Below, one piece after another: positions 22,484 through 36,237 of a DNA stretch of 38,948 bases (its first letter is position 1; the number at the start of each line of letters is the position of its first letter). A program made the translations under genes and the position numbers. The stretch is from Mycoplasmataceae bacterium. Its GTDB lineage: Bacteria > Bacillota_I > Bacilli_A > Mycoplasmatales > Mycoplasmoidaceae. Location: positions 1-38,948 of the forward strand of contig JAISGU010000036.1 in the NCBI GenBank assembly GCA_031262935.1, given 5' to 3'. The notes beneath the pieces were generated by a model. It made no database searches, was not told the origin of the DNA, and was given only the letters and a program-made list of their open reading frames with translations.

Positions 22484-23754
22484 TTTGTAATTGCTTCTAT
22501 AACTGTTGTGTGGTGTTTTTGAAACAAGCTACCAATTTGCTCATAACTCATATTAAATTTTTGTCTTAAAGCATACATACAAATATGTCTAACTTGACTA
22601 ATTTGTTTTGTTTTAATTTTGGATTTAATCATTTTAGGTTCAACTCCATATACATTACAAATTTGATCTATTAGAATGTTTGGGTCAAAATCAAAACCTT
22701 TACTTTTCAATTCTTCTTTAACTTCCACATCAATATTTTTTTTAATTACTTCTTCTGTGATAATGGCGTTTGGAGGGAGGTTAGTGACTGCATAAAAAAT
22801 AATTTTATTTAAAAATCCTTCTAATTTTCTAATGTCATCATTATGTCTTCTAGCAATATATTCTAAAGCATCATTAGAAAATTTAAAGGAGTGTTCTTCA
22901 TTTTCTAATTTACTATTAAAAATATTTTTAATAGATTCTAAACTTGGTTTAGAAATATTGATAATAAGGCCAGAAGCAAATCTTGATTTCATTCTGTCCT
23001 CAAAATGTTCTAATTGATTAACGGGTTTATCACTTGATAAAACAATAATTTTATTTTTAGAAATGTTATTATTAAAAATATGAAAGAAGATTTCATTAAT
23101 TTTCTCTTTTCTAGAGAAGAATTGAATATCGTCTAAAAGTAATAAATCATAGCTTTGGTATAAATCTTTTAATTTTTCTATCTCATCATTTTGGTTGGAT
23201 AAAGCGTTATATGTTTGTCTAATAAAATTATCACTAGTGATGTATTTAACTTTTTTATTAGGAAATAATTGTAAATACTTATTACCAATAGCGTGTAGTA
23301 GGTGGGTTTTGCCCAACCCTACTTCTCCGCTTAAAAAAATAGGATTAAAATATTTTTTTGTAAATAGTGTTTGTCCAGCAGCAAAAGCCATTTTGTTGAA
23401 AGAACCAACAACAAAATTATCAAAAGTAAATGAGTGGTCTAATCCACTATCATAATTTGTTGAAATAATAGTCTGTTGGTTATTGTTATCACTTACACTA
23501 TTTGTAAACCAAACAATAAAATTGCTATTTAGTTTTTTATTTAATGTTTCAGCAAATTTATTGCTTCATTTTTCATTCAAAGAATCAATAATATATTGGC
23601 TAGAACCATATAAAAAAATTTTGTTATTTTTAATGTTTAAAATTTTAATTGGTTCAATAAAAGTGTTAAAGTAATTTTCATCATTCAAACCTTGATGAAA
23701 ATTACTTTTTATTTCATTAATTACTTTTTCTAATTGCTCTTTTTGTATCTCCAT
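22414..23754 (-). CDS. dnaA: Chromosomal replication initiator DnaA
   Basis: Binds DnaA boxes and unwinds the origin. 446 aa, normal length. Order: domain I (1 to about 85), a short linker, the AAA+ domain with Walker A GEVGLGKTH near 145 and Walker B LLLLDDIQF, then the DNA-binding domain IV. The domain IV signature reads QKHHTTVIEA, where most bacteria have RDHTTV, so a conserved Asp contact is His here. Divergent from rpmH across 96 bp and first gene of the dnaA-dnaN unit. Confidence 0.96.
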
Positions 23755-23785
23755 ATTTTCTTAGGGATATATTTATAAAATAAAA

Positions 23786-23808
23786 ATGATTATTTTTGCA
23801 ATAATCAT
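23786..23808. promoter_or_regulatory. Perfect 9-bp hairpin between dnaA and rpmH
   Basis: ATGATTATT and AATAATCAT flank the loop TTTGC. It sits in the middle of the 96-bp divergent gap, between the probable promoters of dnaA and rpmH. It may be a regulator site, or part of the origin. No T-run follows on either strand. Confidence 0.4.
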
Positions 23809-23850
23809 AGATTTATATTATTATTAATACCACCATTTTATTAATTAATT

Positions 23851-23997
23851 ATGAAACGAACATATCAACCAAACAAAGCAAAAAGAGCAAAAACCCATGG
23901 TTTTTTATCTAGAAGTAAAACTAGAAAAGGTAAAAACGTTATTAAAAGAAGGAGATTAAAGGGCAGAAAACGTTTAACAGTTTCTGATGAAAAGTAA
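23851..23997 (+). CDS. rpmH: Ribosomal protein bL34
   Basis: 48-aa highly basic protein of the large ribosomal subunit. [19 protein letters not shown] at the start and [22 protein letters not shown] after it match bL34 throughout. Its 3' end overlaps the rnpA start by 11 nt, the usual arrangement. Too short for ordinary ORF cut-offs. Confidence 0.97.
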   Translation: MKRTYQPNKAKRAKTHGFLSRSKTRKGKNVIKRRRLKGRKRLTVSDEK

Positions 23998-24313
23998 GAT
24001 ACAGTCATTAAAATCTCCAAAAGATTTTAGGAATGTACTAAACCATTGTAAAGAGTTTAGTAATCCAGTCTTTAAAATAAAATTAGTTTCTAATAAACTA
24101 AATAAATTACGTTATGGATTGGCTGTTAATAAAACAAACTTTAAAAAAGCAGTCACCAGAAACAAAGTGAAGAGACAAATGCGAACATTTATTAGCACAT
24201 TAAAACCACTTAAAGCAATTGATATGATTATTGTTGTTAAAGCTAATTACATTAACAATACATATCAAGCTAATAAAAAAATGTTCACACAATTGTACGA
24301 CACAATAAAATAA
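23987..24313 (+). CDS. rnpA: Ribonuclease P protein component
   Basis: Protein subunit of RNase P, which trims the 5' leader of tRNA precursors with the RnpB RNA. 108 aa. The family core is seen in [20 protein letters not shown] followed by [10 protein letters not shown], equivalent to the RNRIKRxxRE motif, and the [10 protein letters not shown] strand. Starts within the end of rpmH; yidC follows after 3 nt. Confidence 0.95.
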   Translation: MKSKIQSLKSPKDFRNVLNHCKEFSNPVFKIKLVSNKLNKLRYGLAVNKTNFKKAVTRNKVKRQMRTFISTLKPLKAIDMIIVVKANYINNTYQANKKMFTQLYDTIK

Positions 24314-24316
24314 AAT

Positions 24317-25456
24317 ATGAGTACCAAACCAATATTTTCATTCTCAAGTATGAATAGTGGCAATCAAACCATTAGCCCTTTTTGAGTTCATCCAGAACCC
24401 AAAAAGCAAAAAGCGAAGGCGATATTAAAAGTTATTTGAAAATGATTTAAGTTAGCTTTATTTGCTTTTTTGATGATCATGGGTTTGTGAGGATGTTTCC
24501 AATCAATGTGAGATTCAACCATCGCTACAAGCCCGACTGTTGGTGGGGGATTAGAATTTGGTTTTCCATATGGTAAAACTGGTAATTGAGCATATGATCT
24601 TGGGAACAATATGGATGCTCAATACCACACTTTTACTGATTGAACAATGGCTTATGGTCCATTTTATGCGTTGTTTGTTTATCCTGGTGCGTGACTAGTT
24701 TTAAATTTAAGCTGAGCGTTACATAATTGGTGGGGTGGGATGAATACTTTATTAGCCATTTTTTTATTGTTATTAATTATTCGTGCGTTATCTATTATGG
24801 TTACTTTAAGATCAACATTACAAAATGAAAAAATGACTGAAGTGCAAGGGAAGATATCTGAAATTAATGCCAAATATAAAGATATGAAAGATATGGCTTC
24901 ACGTCAAAAGAAACAACAAGAGACAATGGATTTATATAGAAAATATAAAATAAAACCATTTGCTGCTTTTGAGCAAATGTTTATTACATTACCAATTTTC
25001 TTAATTATTTATCGTGTTGTTACAATTGTTAGACCATTAAAAGCTACTAGTTTATTTACAATATGAAACTTTGGGTTAACACCTTTAAGTCAGGTTTTTA
25101 GTAGTCAATTTACACAAGGTGGTTGAGTTTATTTGTTCTTCTTAATTATTGTTATACCTTCTCAATTTTTATCGATGATCATGCCACAAATTTGAGCTAA
25201 AAAAAGGAATCGTAACGCACAAGCAATGAGCAGCAAAGGTGGAAAACAACAAAGAAAAATGAAGATATTCCAATATGTCTTCGCGGGTGTTATGGGATTA
25301 ATTGTGGCGTTCTCTGCTGTGGGAGTTGGTGTATATTGGTTTTTAAACTCTTTATTTTCATTGGGGCAATCATATTTAATGCATAAAATCATTTTAAGAA
25401 ACAGAACCAAAGGTGGGAAACTAGAAGCAAGACTTGCTAAACTTGGTATTGATTAA
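24317..25456 (+). CDS. yidC: Membrane protein insertase YidC
   Basis: Inserts and folds membrane proteins, alone or with SecYEG. 379 aa. A cytoplasmic N-terminal stretch of about 35 residues leads into a first membrane span. The family core follows: [16 protein letters not shown], a long span starting near residue 142, the coiled [15 protein letters not shown] region, [15 protein letters not shown], and a last span near [13 protein letters not shown]. The tail is basic, as expected for ribosome contact. At least eight Trp are encoded by TGA. The rsmA start follows the stop directly. Confidence 0.95.
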
Positions 25457-26254
25457 ATGATAAAATCACAAGTGATCGAATATTTATCGAAACATAATTT
25501 TCATCCATCAAAAAAGATGGGACAAAATTTTTTAATAGAAGAAAATGTTGCAAAAAAATTAGTTTCTTATATTGATTTTAAAAATGTTGATGTGATTGTT
25601 GAGGTCGGGCCGGGGTTAGGACAACTCACAGAACAACTAGTTCAAAAAAATATTAAAGTTATTTGTATTGAATTAGATAAAAGGTTAAGTGAACACATTA
25701 AAACAAAATTTTTAAATGTTGAATTAATTAACGATGACATTTTAAATGTTGATTTATTTAATTTATTAAAACAATATAAAAATCCAATACTAGTTTCTAA
25801 TTTACCATATTCTATTAGTAGTTTAATGATTAAAAAATTTTTGCAACAAGATAAAATTAAAAACTTTTATTGTTTATTACAAAAAGAATATGTTAATAGA
25901 CTAAAAGCAACCAACAACAACGCTGAATATAATAGCTTGTCTGCGTTGACGCAATTTTATACATCTCTTAATGTTCTAGTAGATGTTTCTAAAAATAATT
26001 TTATACCTGAACCACAGGTAGATTCAACTTTTATATCTTTAAAAAAAAATAACAATAAGTGAGACTTCTCTTTTAATAAATTTATTCAATATTGTTTTTT
26101 GGCAAAAAGAAAAACACTATTAAATAATTTAAAGCAATATTATGATATTTCTAAAGTGAAACGTTGATTAAATAACAAAGGAATGGATGTGACTATTAGA
26201 GCAGAAAAACTTACAGCAGAGCAACTCTATAGTCTATATACTTTATTAAAGTAG
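25457..26254 (+). CDS. rsmA: 16S rRNA dimethyladenosine transferase (KsgA)
   Basis: SAM-dependent enzyme that dimethylates two adjacent adenosines near the 3' end of 16S rRNA. 265 aa. KKMGQNFLIEENVAKKL near 20-36, SAM motif VEVGPGLGQLT near 51, acidic IELDKRL, and the catalytic NLPYSISS near 115 are all present. An in-frame TGA follows residue 201; the rest of the C-terminal domain continues in frame. Loss of this gene causes kasugamycin resistance in other bacteria. Starts with no gap after yidC; ispE follows after 2 nt. Confidence 0.95.
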
Positions 26255-26256
26255 AT

Positions 26257-28425
<2,169 letters not shown>

Positions 28426-28444
<19 letters not shown>

Positions 28445-29142
28445 TAGCAAGTAAAACAAATCAGAAGCAACAAGCACAAGCAAAGTTGTGACAAAAATTA
28501 GCTCGTGAAATTAAAGCCGCTGTTAAAGTTGGTGGTTCCAATATTGAAGCTAATCCAAGGTTAAAAGCGGCCGTTGATAAGGCGTTACAAAATAATTTAT
28601 CAAGAGAATCAATTGATAGGAATATCAATGGTTCCAATAAAGATCCACAACAGTTAAATCAACTAGAATTTGAATGTTACGGACCAAACGGAATACAAAT
28701 CATTGTTCAGGCATTAACGGATAATACCAATCGTGTGGCAAGTGATTTAAGAGGTTACTTATCCAAGTTACATGGTGAAATTGCTAAATCAAACAGTGTG
28801 AAAATATTTTTTGACAATGTTGGTTATATTGCTGTTTATAAGACACCCTCAATCACAATCGATAAAATTATGGAATGAACTATGGATTTTAATATTGTTG
28901 ATATTATTGAACAAGAGGATGCTATTGAAGTTAAAACAATTCCTAATGACTTTTATAAAGTAAAAGATGAGTTAATTAAAAATGGATGTAAAGTATTAGA
29001 TGCTGAGGTTAAACTAATTGCACAAAATCCGATTGATGAATTAGATAACGATTCGAGAGAAAGATTAAATAAATTTATAGATTCTTGTAATGATAATGAT
29101 GACATTCAATCGGTTGTTACAAATTATGATGGTGAATTTTAA
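28426..29142 (+). CDS. yebC: YebC/PmpR-family protein
   Basis: 238-aa member of the YebC/TACO1 family, proposed as transcription regulators and as translation factors that help at proline-rich stretches. The N-terminal segment (MPRKHLV...LWQKLAREIKAA) replaces the more common AGHSKWxNI start. The LKAAVDKALQNNLSRESIDRNI block and the acidic C-terminal domain are conserved. The start lies inside the gltX end. The stop overlaps that of the opposing galE by 4 nt. Last gene of the rpmH-led run. Confidence 0.93.
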
Positions 29143-30095
29143 TTCAACTTCATTAAAATTCTAAAATCATAATCCGATTTAATCATATCTTTTAATGAAT
29201 ATTGTGGTGATCAACCTAACTCTTGTTTAACAAATTGATTGCTTGCAATCAATTCATCTGGATCACCACTTCGTGGTTTTTCAACTTGATATTTAAAAGA
29301 AATGTTATTTACTTTACATGCTTCTCTAACGACCTCTAAAACAGTATTGCCGGAATTACTACCTAAGTTAAAAATGCCAACTTTATTATTTTTTAAATAT
29401 TCAACACCATCAATACAAGCGCTAGCGATATCAATAACATGAATGTAATCTCTTAAGCATGTACCATCTCTTGTTTTGTATTGGTTACCATAGATGATTG
29501 GTGTTTTGTTTTCAATAAGCAATTTACTAATACACGGTATTAAATGTGTTGGGTGTTTATTCATTTCACCAAATTCATTATCAGCACCAGCAACATTAAA
29601 GAAACGAAAAATAACATATTTCATATTGCGTCTCTTAATAATTAAATCTTCTGCATCTAGTTTAGATTGACCATAAGGATTTATTGGTTCTTTATTATCG
29701 TTTTCATCAATAGGAATATTTTTAGGGTTACCATAAACTGCCGCAGTAGATGTAAATATTAGTTTGTTGCAATGATATTTAGTCATTACATCTAAAATGT
29801 TTTGCGTACCAATAGTATTTACATCACGATAAAGTTTTGGTAATTTAACTGATTCACTAACAACAATCTTTGCTGCAAAGTGGAAAACAATGTCAATAGG
29901 ATTGTTTTTAAAAATATCATCTAATTTATCAACATCTAGAATATCGCCTTTGATAAATTTAGCATGTGGATGAATTAATTGTTTATGACCACATGATAAA
30001 TCGTCATAAATAATTACATTGTGTTTATTTTGAATTAATTTATTAACGGTTACTGAACCAATATATCCAGCGCCACCAGTGATAAGAATATTCAT
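29139..30095 (-). CDS. galE: UDP-glucose 4-epimerase
   Basis: Interconverts UDP-glucose and UDP-galactose with bound NAD. 318 aa. Rossmann motif TGGAGYIGS at 6-14, catalytic YxxxK in NPYGQSKLDAE near 138, STAAVYG upstream of it, and a VEKPRSGDPDELIAS segment typical of GalE. The C-terminal 16 codons lie beyond an in-frame TGA (Trp). Divergent from glf across 45 bp; GalE would supply the UDP-galactopyranose that Glf uses. Confidence 0.93.
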
Positions 30096-30127
30096 AATTA
30101 TTTAAAAAATTATATAGAGGATGTTTC

Positions 30128-30133
30128 TATAAT
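30128..30133 (+). promoter_or_regulatory. -10 box of glf
   Basis: A perfect TATAAT ends 7 nt before the glf ATG, and no Shine-Dalgarno is present, implying a leaderless mRNA. On the other strand a TATAAT about 13 nt before the galE start gives galE a similarly short leader. Confidence 0.5.
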
Positions 30134-30140
30134 TCATAAT

Positions 30141-31280
30141 ATGATTATTTTTGGAGCAGGGATATCTGCGGCAACAATTGCTAATAAATTTGCCAATCTC
30201 GGTATTAAAGTAAAAGTTTATGAAAAAAACAAAATAGGTGGTAATTGTTTTGATTATAAAAATAAGTATGGTATATGAATCCAATCATATGGTCCGCACA
30301 TATTCCATACTGATAAAAAAAATATTTATGATTTCATTAAACAATTTACTAGATTAAATACATTTGATAATAAGGTGTTAGCAAAGATAGAAGATAAATT
30401 AGTGAATTTACCAATTAATTTTAAAAGCATTAAGTTATTGTCCCCCAATCAAGCAGATAAGATTATTAATTACTTATCATCACACTTTAAAGGAAAACAA
30501 AAAGTTAGTATTTATGATTTATTAAATTGTAAAGATTCTTATATTCAAGATTTTGCTAAATATATTTACAAAAACGTTTATGAAAATTACACAACAAAAA
30601 TGTGAGGAATAAACCCACAAGATATTGATAAATCGGTGCTAGAAAGAGTAGGTATTACTATTGGTAATAATGATAATTATTTTCCAACGGATAAATGGCA
30701 AGGCATTCCCATAAATGGATTTACAAACATGATTGAAAAAATGTTCAAACACAAAAATATAGATGTAAGCTATAAACCACCCAAAATTAAAATTAAGAAT
30801 AATTATGTTTATATTAATAATCGCCCCACACGAGAATTAATATTTTATTGTGGTTCATTAGATGAATTGTTTGACTATAAGTATGGTCATTTACCGTATA
30901 GAAGTTTAAACATAGTATTTCAAGATGTTAAAACTACTTCTTTTCAAAATACAGCCATTGTTAATTATCCCAATCATCCAACAATGACAAGAATTTCAGA
31001 ATATAAAAAACTATATTTGCAGAATACCAAGAATATATCAACCATTTCGAAAGAATATCCTGGACAATACGATCCAACTTCTAATAAATTTAATAAACCT
31101 TTTTATCCCATTCAAGACGAAACAAGCAAGAAACAATATCACCAATATTACGATTTAGTAAAAGATATTCCTAATTTTATTCCGCTAGGCAGATTGGCTC
31201 AATACAAATATTATGACATGGACGATGCCATTGATAATGCTTTAGCATTATTCAATAAGTTTAAAGATAAAACAGTTTAA
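30141..31280 (+). CDS. glf: UDP-galactopyranose mutase
   Basis: FAD enzyme that contracts UDP-galactopyranose to UDP-galactofuranose, the donor for galactofuranosyl lipids and polysaccharides. 379 aa, standard length. The FAD-binding [14 protein letters not shown] lies at 2-15. [46 protein letters not shown] (split across residues 230-258), [16 protein letters not shown] and [15 protein letters not shown] are all characteristic. Its stop overlaps the opposing ptsI stop by 4 nt. Suggests a galactofuranose-containing surface glycan. Confidence 0.95.
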
Positions 31281-33001
31281 AGAAGTTTTTTCTTTTTTAA
31301 AAATTGAGTTACTAAATCGTTTACTTCTTTGCATGTATCTAGTTTTAAAGCTTTGCTTGCAAGTAATTTGCATTCCTTAAAAGATACATTGTTAATTAGC
31401 ATTCTTGCTTTAGTCATGCTAGTTGCACTCATACTAAAAGCATCTAAACCCAATCCAAGCAATAAAGGTATAGATGAATAATCTCCAGCCATTTCACCGC
31501 ACATACCAACTCATCTTTTTTTACTATGACCACCAACAATCGTCGAATTAATTAAATTTAATAATGCTGGGTTATTTGGTTGGTAAAGATATGCAACCGA
31601 TTGAGACATACGATCGCAAGCAAAAGAATATTGGATTAAATCATTTGTACCGATTGAAAAGAAATCAGAATATTTAGCAAATTGCTTAGCTAAAGCTGCG
31701 CTTGACGGGATTTCAACCATCATACCAATTTGAATATCATTAGAAACTTTATGGCCTTCTTGTTTTAATTCTTTAAATGTATCTAATGCAAATTGTTTAG
31801 CGGTTTTAAATTCATCAATTGTTGCAACCATTGGGAACATAATAGCGAGCTTACCAAACGGTGACGCCCTTCCCAATGCCCTTAATTGAACTTTAAAAAT
31901 GTCTTTACGATCTAAACAAAATCTAATTGCACGATAACCTAAAAATGGGTTCATTTCTTGAGGGAAAGTAAAATAAGAAAGTTTTTTATCTCCACCAATA
32001 TCAAGAGTTCTAATAACAACAAGATGATCTGGCATTGATTCTAGAACTTTTTTATAACCAGACAATTGTTCCTCTTCTGTCGGCCAATGATCATTGTTCA
32101 TATATAAAAACTCACTACGATACAAACCAACACCTTCACATCCATGTTGAATGGCTAATTCAGCGTCGGTAGGTTTTCCAATATTTGCCTCGATCAAAAC
32201 TTTATGATTATCTTTAGTTTTTGTTTTCACATTAATAAATTTTTTTAATTCAGTTTGTTCTTTATCAAATCTTGCAATTTCATTTTTTCATTTTTTAAGA
32301 TCAATTGGATTAATTTCCATTTCGCCAGTACTACCATTCATAGCGATTGTATCGCCAGTTTTAATATCTTGCAAGATATTACCCGCACCAAGAATTGCGG
32401 GTATTTCCATTGTTCTTGCCATAATAGCTGCATGTGATGTTCTACCGCCAATTTCAGTGACAAAGCCCTTAATATATTTTTTATCTAATAATGCAGTTTC
32501 ACTTGGTGTTAGATCGTTAGCTACAATTATGGATTCTGTATTAATTCCAAAAATGTCTGGCAATGGCATATTTAAAACATTAGCAAGGACTCTTTTTTTA
32601 ACATCGCCGATATCAGATGCCCTTTCCTTAAAATATGCATCCTCCATGTTTTTAAAAATATCATAATACTTATCATAAACATGACGAATACATCAAGCGG
32701 CATTAATGTGAGCTTCATTAATTTTTTTTTCAATTTCACTTTTGATTTCTGGGTCATCAACTAATTGAATGTGAGCATTAAAAACATCTGCTTTTTCTTC
32801 GCCTAATTTTTTTAATGCCACTTCTTTAATTTTGTTTAGTTGATCAATAGATATCTCTATTGATTTATGATAATTTTCAATCTCTTTATTTACGTCATTT
32901 ACAGTATTTTCATTTAAGCTAAATATAGGGTTAGATAAGATATAAGCCTTACCAATTACAATTCCACTACTTGCACCAATACCTTTAAATAACTTACCCA
33001 T
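31277..33001 (-). CDS. ptsI: PTS enzyme I (phosphoenolpyruvate-protein phosphotransferase)
   Basis: Takes phosphate from PEP and passes it to HPr, powering sugar PTS uptake and, where DhaM is present, dihydroxyacetone phosphorylation. 574 aa, standard length. The phosphorylated His is in [13 protein letters not shown] near 188. The PEP-binding barrel has [19 protein letters not shown] and [11 protein letters not shown], ending in CGEMAGD. I start at [13 protein letters not shown] (33001), which aligns with family starts; upstream codons in frame look unlike the family. No Shine-Dalgarno; a TATAAT ends 14 nt upstream. Divergent from dnaG. Confidence 0.95.
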
Positions 33002-33067
33002 ATAAATTTTGGTAATTATAAGATTTAACCTTATAAAAACAATTAAGATTTCTATAATAATAAACCC

Positions 33068-35098
33068 ATGTTGAATAGAATTAACTTTAATCTTATTAAA
33101 GAGATTCAAGATAAAACCGATATTGTTGCTATTATTTCATCGTTTATTAGATTGACTAGGAAAGGGAATAACTATGTTGGTATCTGTCCCTTTCATGCTG
33201 ATAAAAATCCTTCTTTAGTAGTTTCTCCAAAGAAGAAGATTTTTAAATGTTTTGTTTGTAATGCTAAAGGGAATGTATTTGGTTTTGTACAACAATATAA
33301 AAAGGTTCATTTTATTGAGGCGGTTAAAATTGTTGCAAAAGTAATTAATTATGATATTTCTAAAATAGAAGTTTCATCAAAAGACACATACTTTGATGAC
33401 AAAGTTAAAAGATTAATTAATGCTAATAATCAAGCTAATGAATGATATCAAGGTCTTTTATACAATAAAGGTAATGTTGACAAATTAAATTATTTACACA
33501 ATCGTGGAATTACAGACGAAGTTATTAAAGAATTTCAATTTGGATGTACGCCAAGTGGATACGATACTTTGTATAAAATGTTATCAAATCACAATAATAT
33601 GTTTGGAGAAAATCGTGTCAGCGATTTAGTTTGAAATGAAAAAGAACTAAAAGAAGCGGGATTAATTACGATTAATGAGCAAGGTAATATTAATGATTTT
33701 TTGATTAATCGTATTACTATTCCAATATATGATAACAACGGTTATTTAGTGGCTTTTAGCGGCAGAACTATTAAAAAAGATGTAGAACCAAAATATTTGA
33801 ATACTTCTACAACAAAACTATTTTCTAAAACAACTACACTATTTAATTTTTTCAACGCTAAGAAATATGTTGACGATAAAATCATTATTGTCGAAGGATT
33901 CATGGATGCTATTGCACATGTAAGAGCTGGTTTTAAAAATGTTGTTGCAACTATGGGAGTAGCTTTAAGTGCTAATCATATGAACGCTTTAAGTTCATTA
34001 GAATATCTAAAGACAGTTATTCTATCTTTTGATAATGATGTCGCTGGTATTCAAGCAACCATTGAGAACGGAAGAAAACTTATGGAAAACGGATTCAATG
34101 TTTATGTTGTTGGTTCATATGATAAATCTATTAAAGATGTAGATGAATTAATTCAAAAGAATGGTAATATAGGTATTTGTAGCATCATTGAAAATAGAAT
34201 AGATTTTGTTACTTTTTTAATTAACAATGCATTTAATAAAAAAATGCCACTGGATGAAATTCAAGATAGCGTTAATAAGATTATTAGTTATATGGTTGAC
34301 TTTGGAAATAATTCAGTTTTATTAAAGACACAACATTTAAAATTACTGGCAGAAAAATCTAATCTCAACTATGAAGATATTAAACAAAAATATGAGAATG
34401 ATATTAATAAATTACAAACAGCTGATACTAAAATAACACATAATAAAAAAATTTATAAGCCAACAAACAATGTCGGTTTAAATGAAAAGTTTTATGAAAC
34501 TGAAGAACAAAAAAACGAAGAAGAAAGACCTAATGTGTATAAACACATGATTGGTGATTTAAATAATGAAATTAAAATGATTTCAAGAAAACTCACCCAA
34601 CTGTATGATTATTTAATTGAAAGTATTTTAGCCAACCCCAATCAAATATCAAAAATAAATAATGAATTAAATTTCAACACCCAATATGAATTCATTGAGC
34701 AAAAATTAATTATTAAAGCAATGCTTTATTTACATACTAAAGGTGTTGGAATTAATAGTAATGAGTTATTAAAATTTTTAGAAAATAAAAGTAATGGTTC
34801 TTTAGAAATAAATTGGAACTATCAAAAAGCTTTTAAATATTTTAATGATTTTCTTAATAATCCCTTATTAAGATTTAATCAAACCATCGGGAATACTAAA
34901 AAACAATCTAGGATAGATGAAATTATTAAAAATATTCAAATATCTAAATATCAAATCATTATTTTACAAGAAAGGTTAAATCTATATCAGTTATCTATTA
35001 CTAATAAAGATGCTAATCAAAAATTAATTGGAGAGTTAGAAGATAAAATAACATCATTAATTAGCAATTACAAACAATTTATTAAACAATCTAAATAG
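33068..35098 (+). CDS. dnaG: DNA primase
   Basis: Synthesises RNA primers for replication. 676 aa, longer than the common ~600. The N-terminal zinc domain CPFHADKNPS...FKCFVCNAKG lies near 40-62. The Toprim core has IIVEGFMDAIAHVRAG near 273-288 and LSFDNDVAG near 320. The C-terminal region (about 440-676) is Lys/Asn-rich and poorly conserved, probably the helicase-binding domain. In-frame TGA codons occur at 33443 and in the following 250 nt. A TATAAT at 33053-33058 ends 9 nt before the ATG. Confidence 0.95.
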
Positions 35099-35124
35099 TT
35101 ATTCTCTATATAATTTTGCTTATT

Positions 35125-35835
35125 ATGACACCACATATAAAAGCTAAAAAAAATGAAGTTGCAAAAGCAGTATTAATGCCCGGAGATCCATTAAGAGCAA
35201 AATGAATATCAGAAACTTTTTTAACAAAGCCAAAACTAATTAATGATGTAAGAGGCATGTTAGGTTATACGGGAACTTACAAAAATAAAAAAGTTACTGT
35301 AATGGCTCATGGTATGGGCATGCCCTCCATTGGAATATATTCTTATGAATTATTTCATTTCTATGATGTGAATACCATCATTAGAATTGGCTCATCTGGT
35401 TCATTTGTAAAAGAAGCAGATGTTGGTAGCGTAATGGTTGCAGAAAAAGCTTTTAGCCATAGCATTTATGCTAAAGATTTAGGTGTAAAAGATCACAATC
35501 ATTTTTTATCAGCGACATCTATCACTTTAAATAAATGTTTACAAACAGCTAAACAACTTAATATGAAAATATTTAAAGGAAATATCTTATCAGAAGATGT
35601 TTTTTATAGTGCTATCCCATGGCAAAAAAGAGCTAAATTAGGTGGTGGAACAATTGGGTGTGAAATGGAAGCATATGCACTATATGCAAATGCAATTAAA
35701 ACTAAAAAGAACGCTCTATGTTTATTAACGGTTGCTAATTCTTTTGTTACAGGGAGTGATATGTCAGCACAAGATCGACAAACTTCTTTTAAGAATATGG
35801 TTAAATTAGCTCTAGAAACAGCAATTAAACTTTAA
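35125..35835 (+). CDS. deoD: Purine nucleoside phosphorylase (DeoD type)
   Basis: Splits purine nucleosides with phosphate into base and (deoxy)ribose-1-phosphate for salvage. 236 aa, standard for the hexameric type. The phosphate-binding MPGDPLRAKW lies near 15-24 and GMGMPS near 65. RIGSSGSF near 88, ECEMEAYALYA-type segment GCEMEAYALYA near 180, and the catalytic Asp in GSDMSAQDRQ near 210 match. A TATAAT at 35109-35114 ends 10 nt before the ATG. The stop overlaps the opposing unknown gene by 4 nt. Confidence 0.94.
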
Positions 35836-36134
35836 GAAAATAATGGTGTAATATTTTTTGCTTTATTGTAAAAATATTGTTTCTTTACTTTTTTGCAATA
35901 ATAGTAATCGTCAAAAAAATAATCTTGGACAAATTCAATAGTAGAAAAATCTTCTAATGTTATCTTTTTGATTCATAAGATTTGATTTAACATAACTAGA
36001 ATTAAACCATTTTTAGATTTAATGATAGTTTTTGGTGTTGGTTCGATATCGTTAGAAGTTAATAAGACATAATCTTCTTTTACGATGTCGTCATATGTAC
36101 AAATGCTTTTAGCCAGTATAAATGGTGGTAACAT
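35832..36134 (-). CDS. Hypothetical protein (100 aa)
   Basis: Not recognised. Open for 101 codons with ATG start and one TGA-encoded Trp; rich in Ile, Lys, Tyr and Asp, with a DYFFDDYYYCKK cluster in the C-terminal third. No signal peptide or clear membrane span. It starts one nucleotide after the stop of the 33-aa ORF upstream, whose end supplies a ribosome site (AAGGAAT), so the two look like an operon. Length, gene-like packing (4-nt overlap with deoD end) and coupling support it as real. Confidence 0.6.
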
Positions 36135-36135
36135 T

Positions 36136-36237
36136 TTATTCCTTTTCTAATGATTTAAGATAACGATTTCTTTTTTCTGCAAAACTACGGTGAGTTTGTG
36201 GAGTTTTCTTTCTTCATTTACCAAGATCACGTTTCAT
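36136..36237 (-). CDS. Hypothetical small basic protein (33 aa)
   Basis: Not recognised. 33 residues, about half charged, with many Arg and Lys (MKRDLGKWRKK at the start, FAEKRNRYLKSLEKE at the end) and a TGA-encoded Trp. A perfect TATAAT (36247-36252, minus) ends 9 nt before the ATG, suggesting leaderless initiation. It immediately precedes the 100-aa ORF with a 1-nt gap. May be a small ribosome- or RNA-associated protein, but charge is the only hint. Confidence 0.45.
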
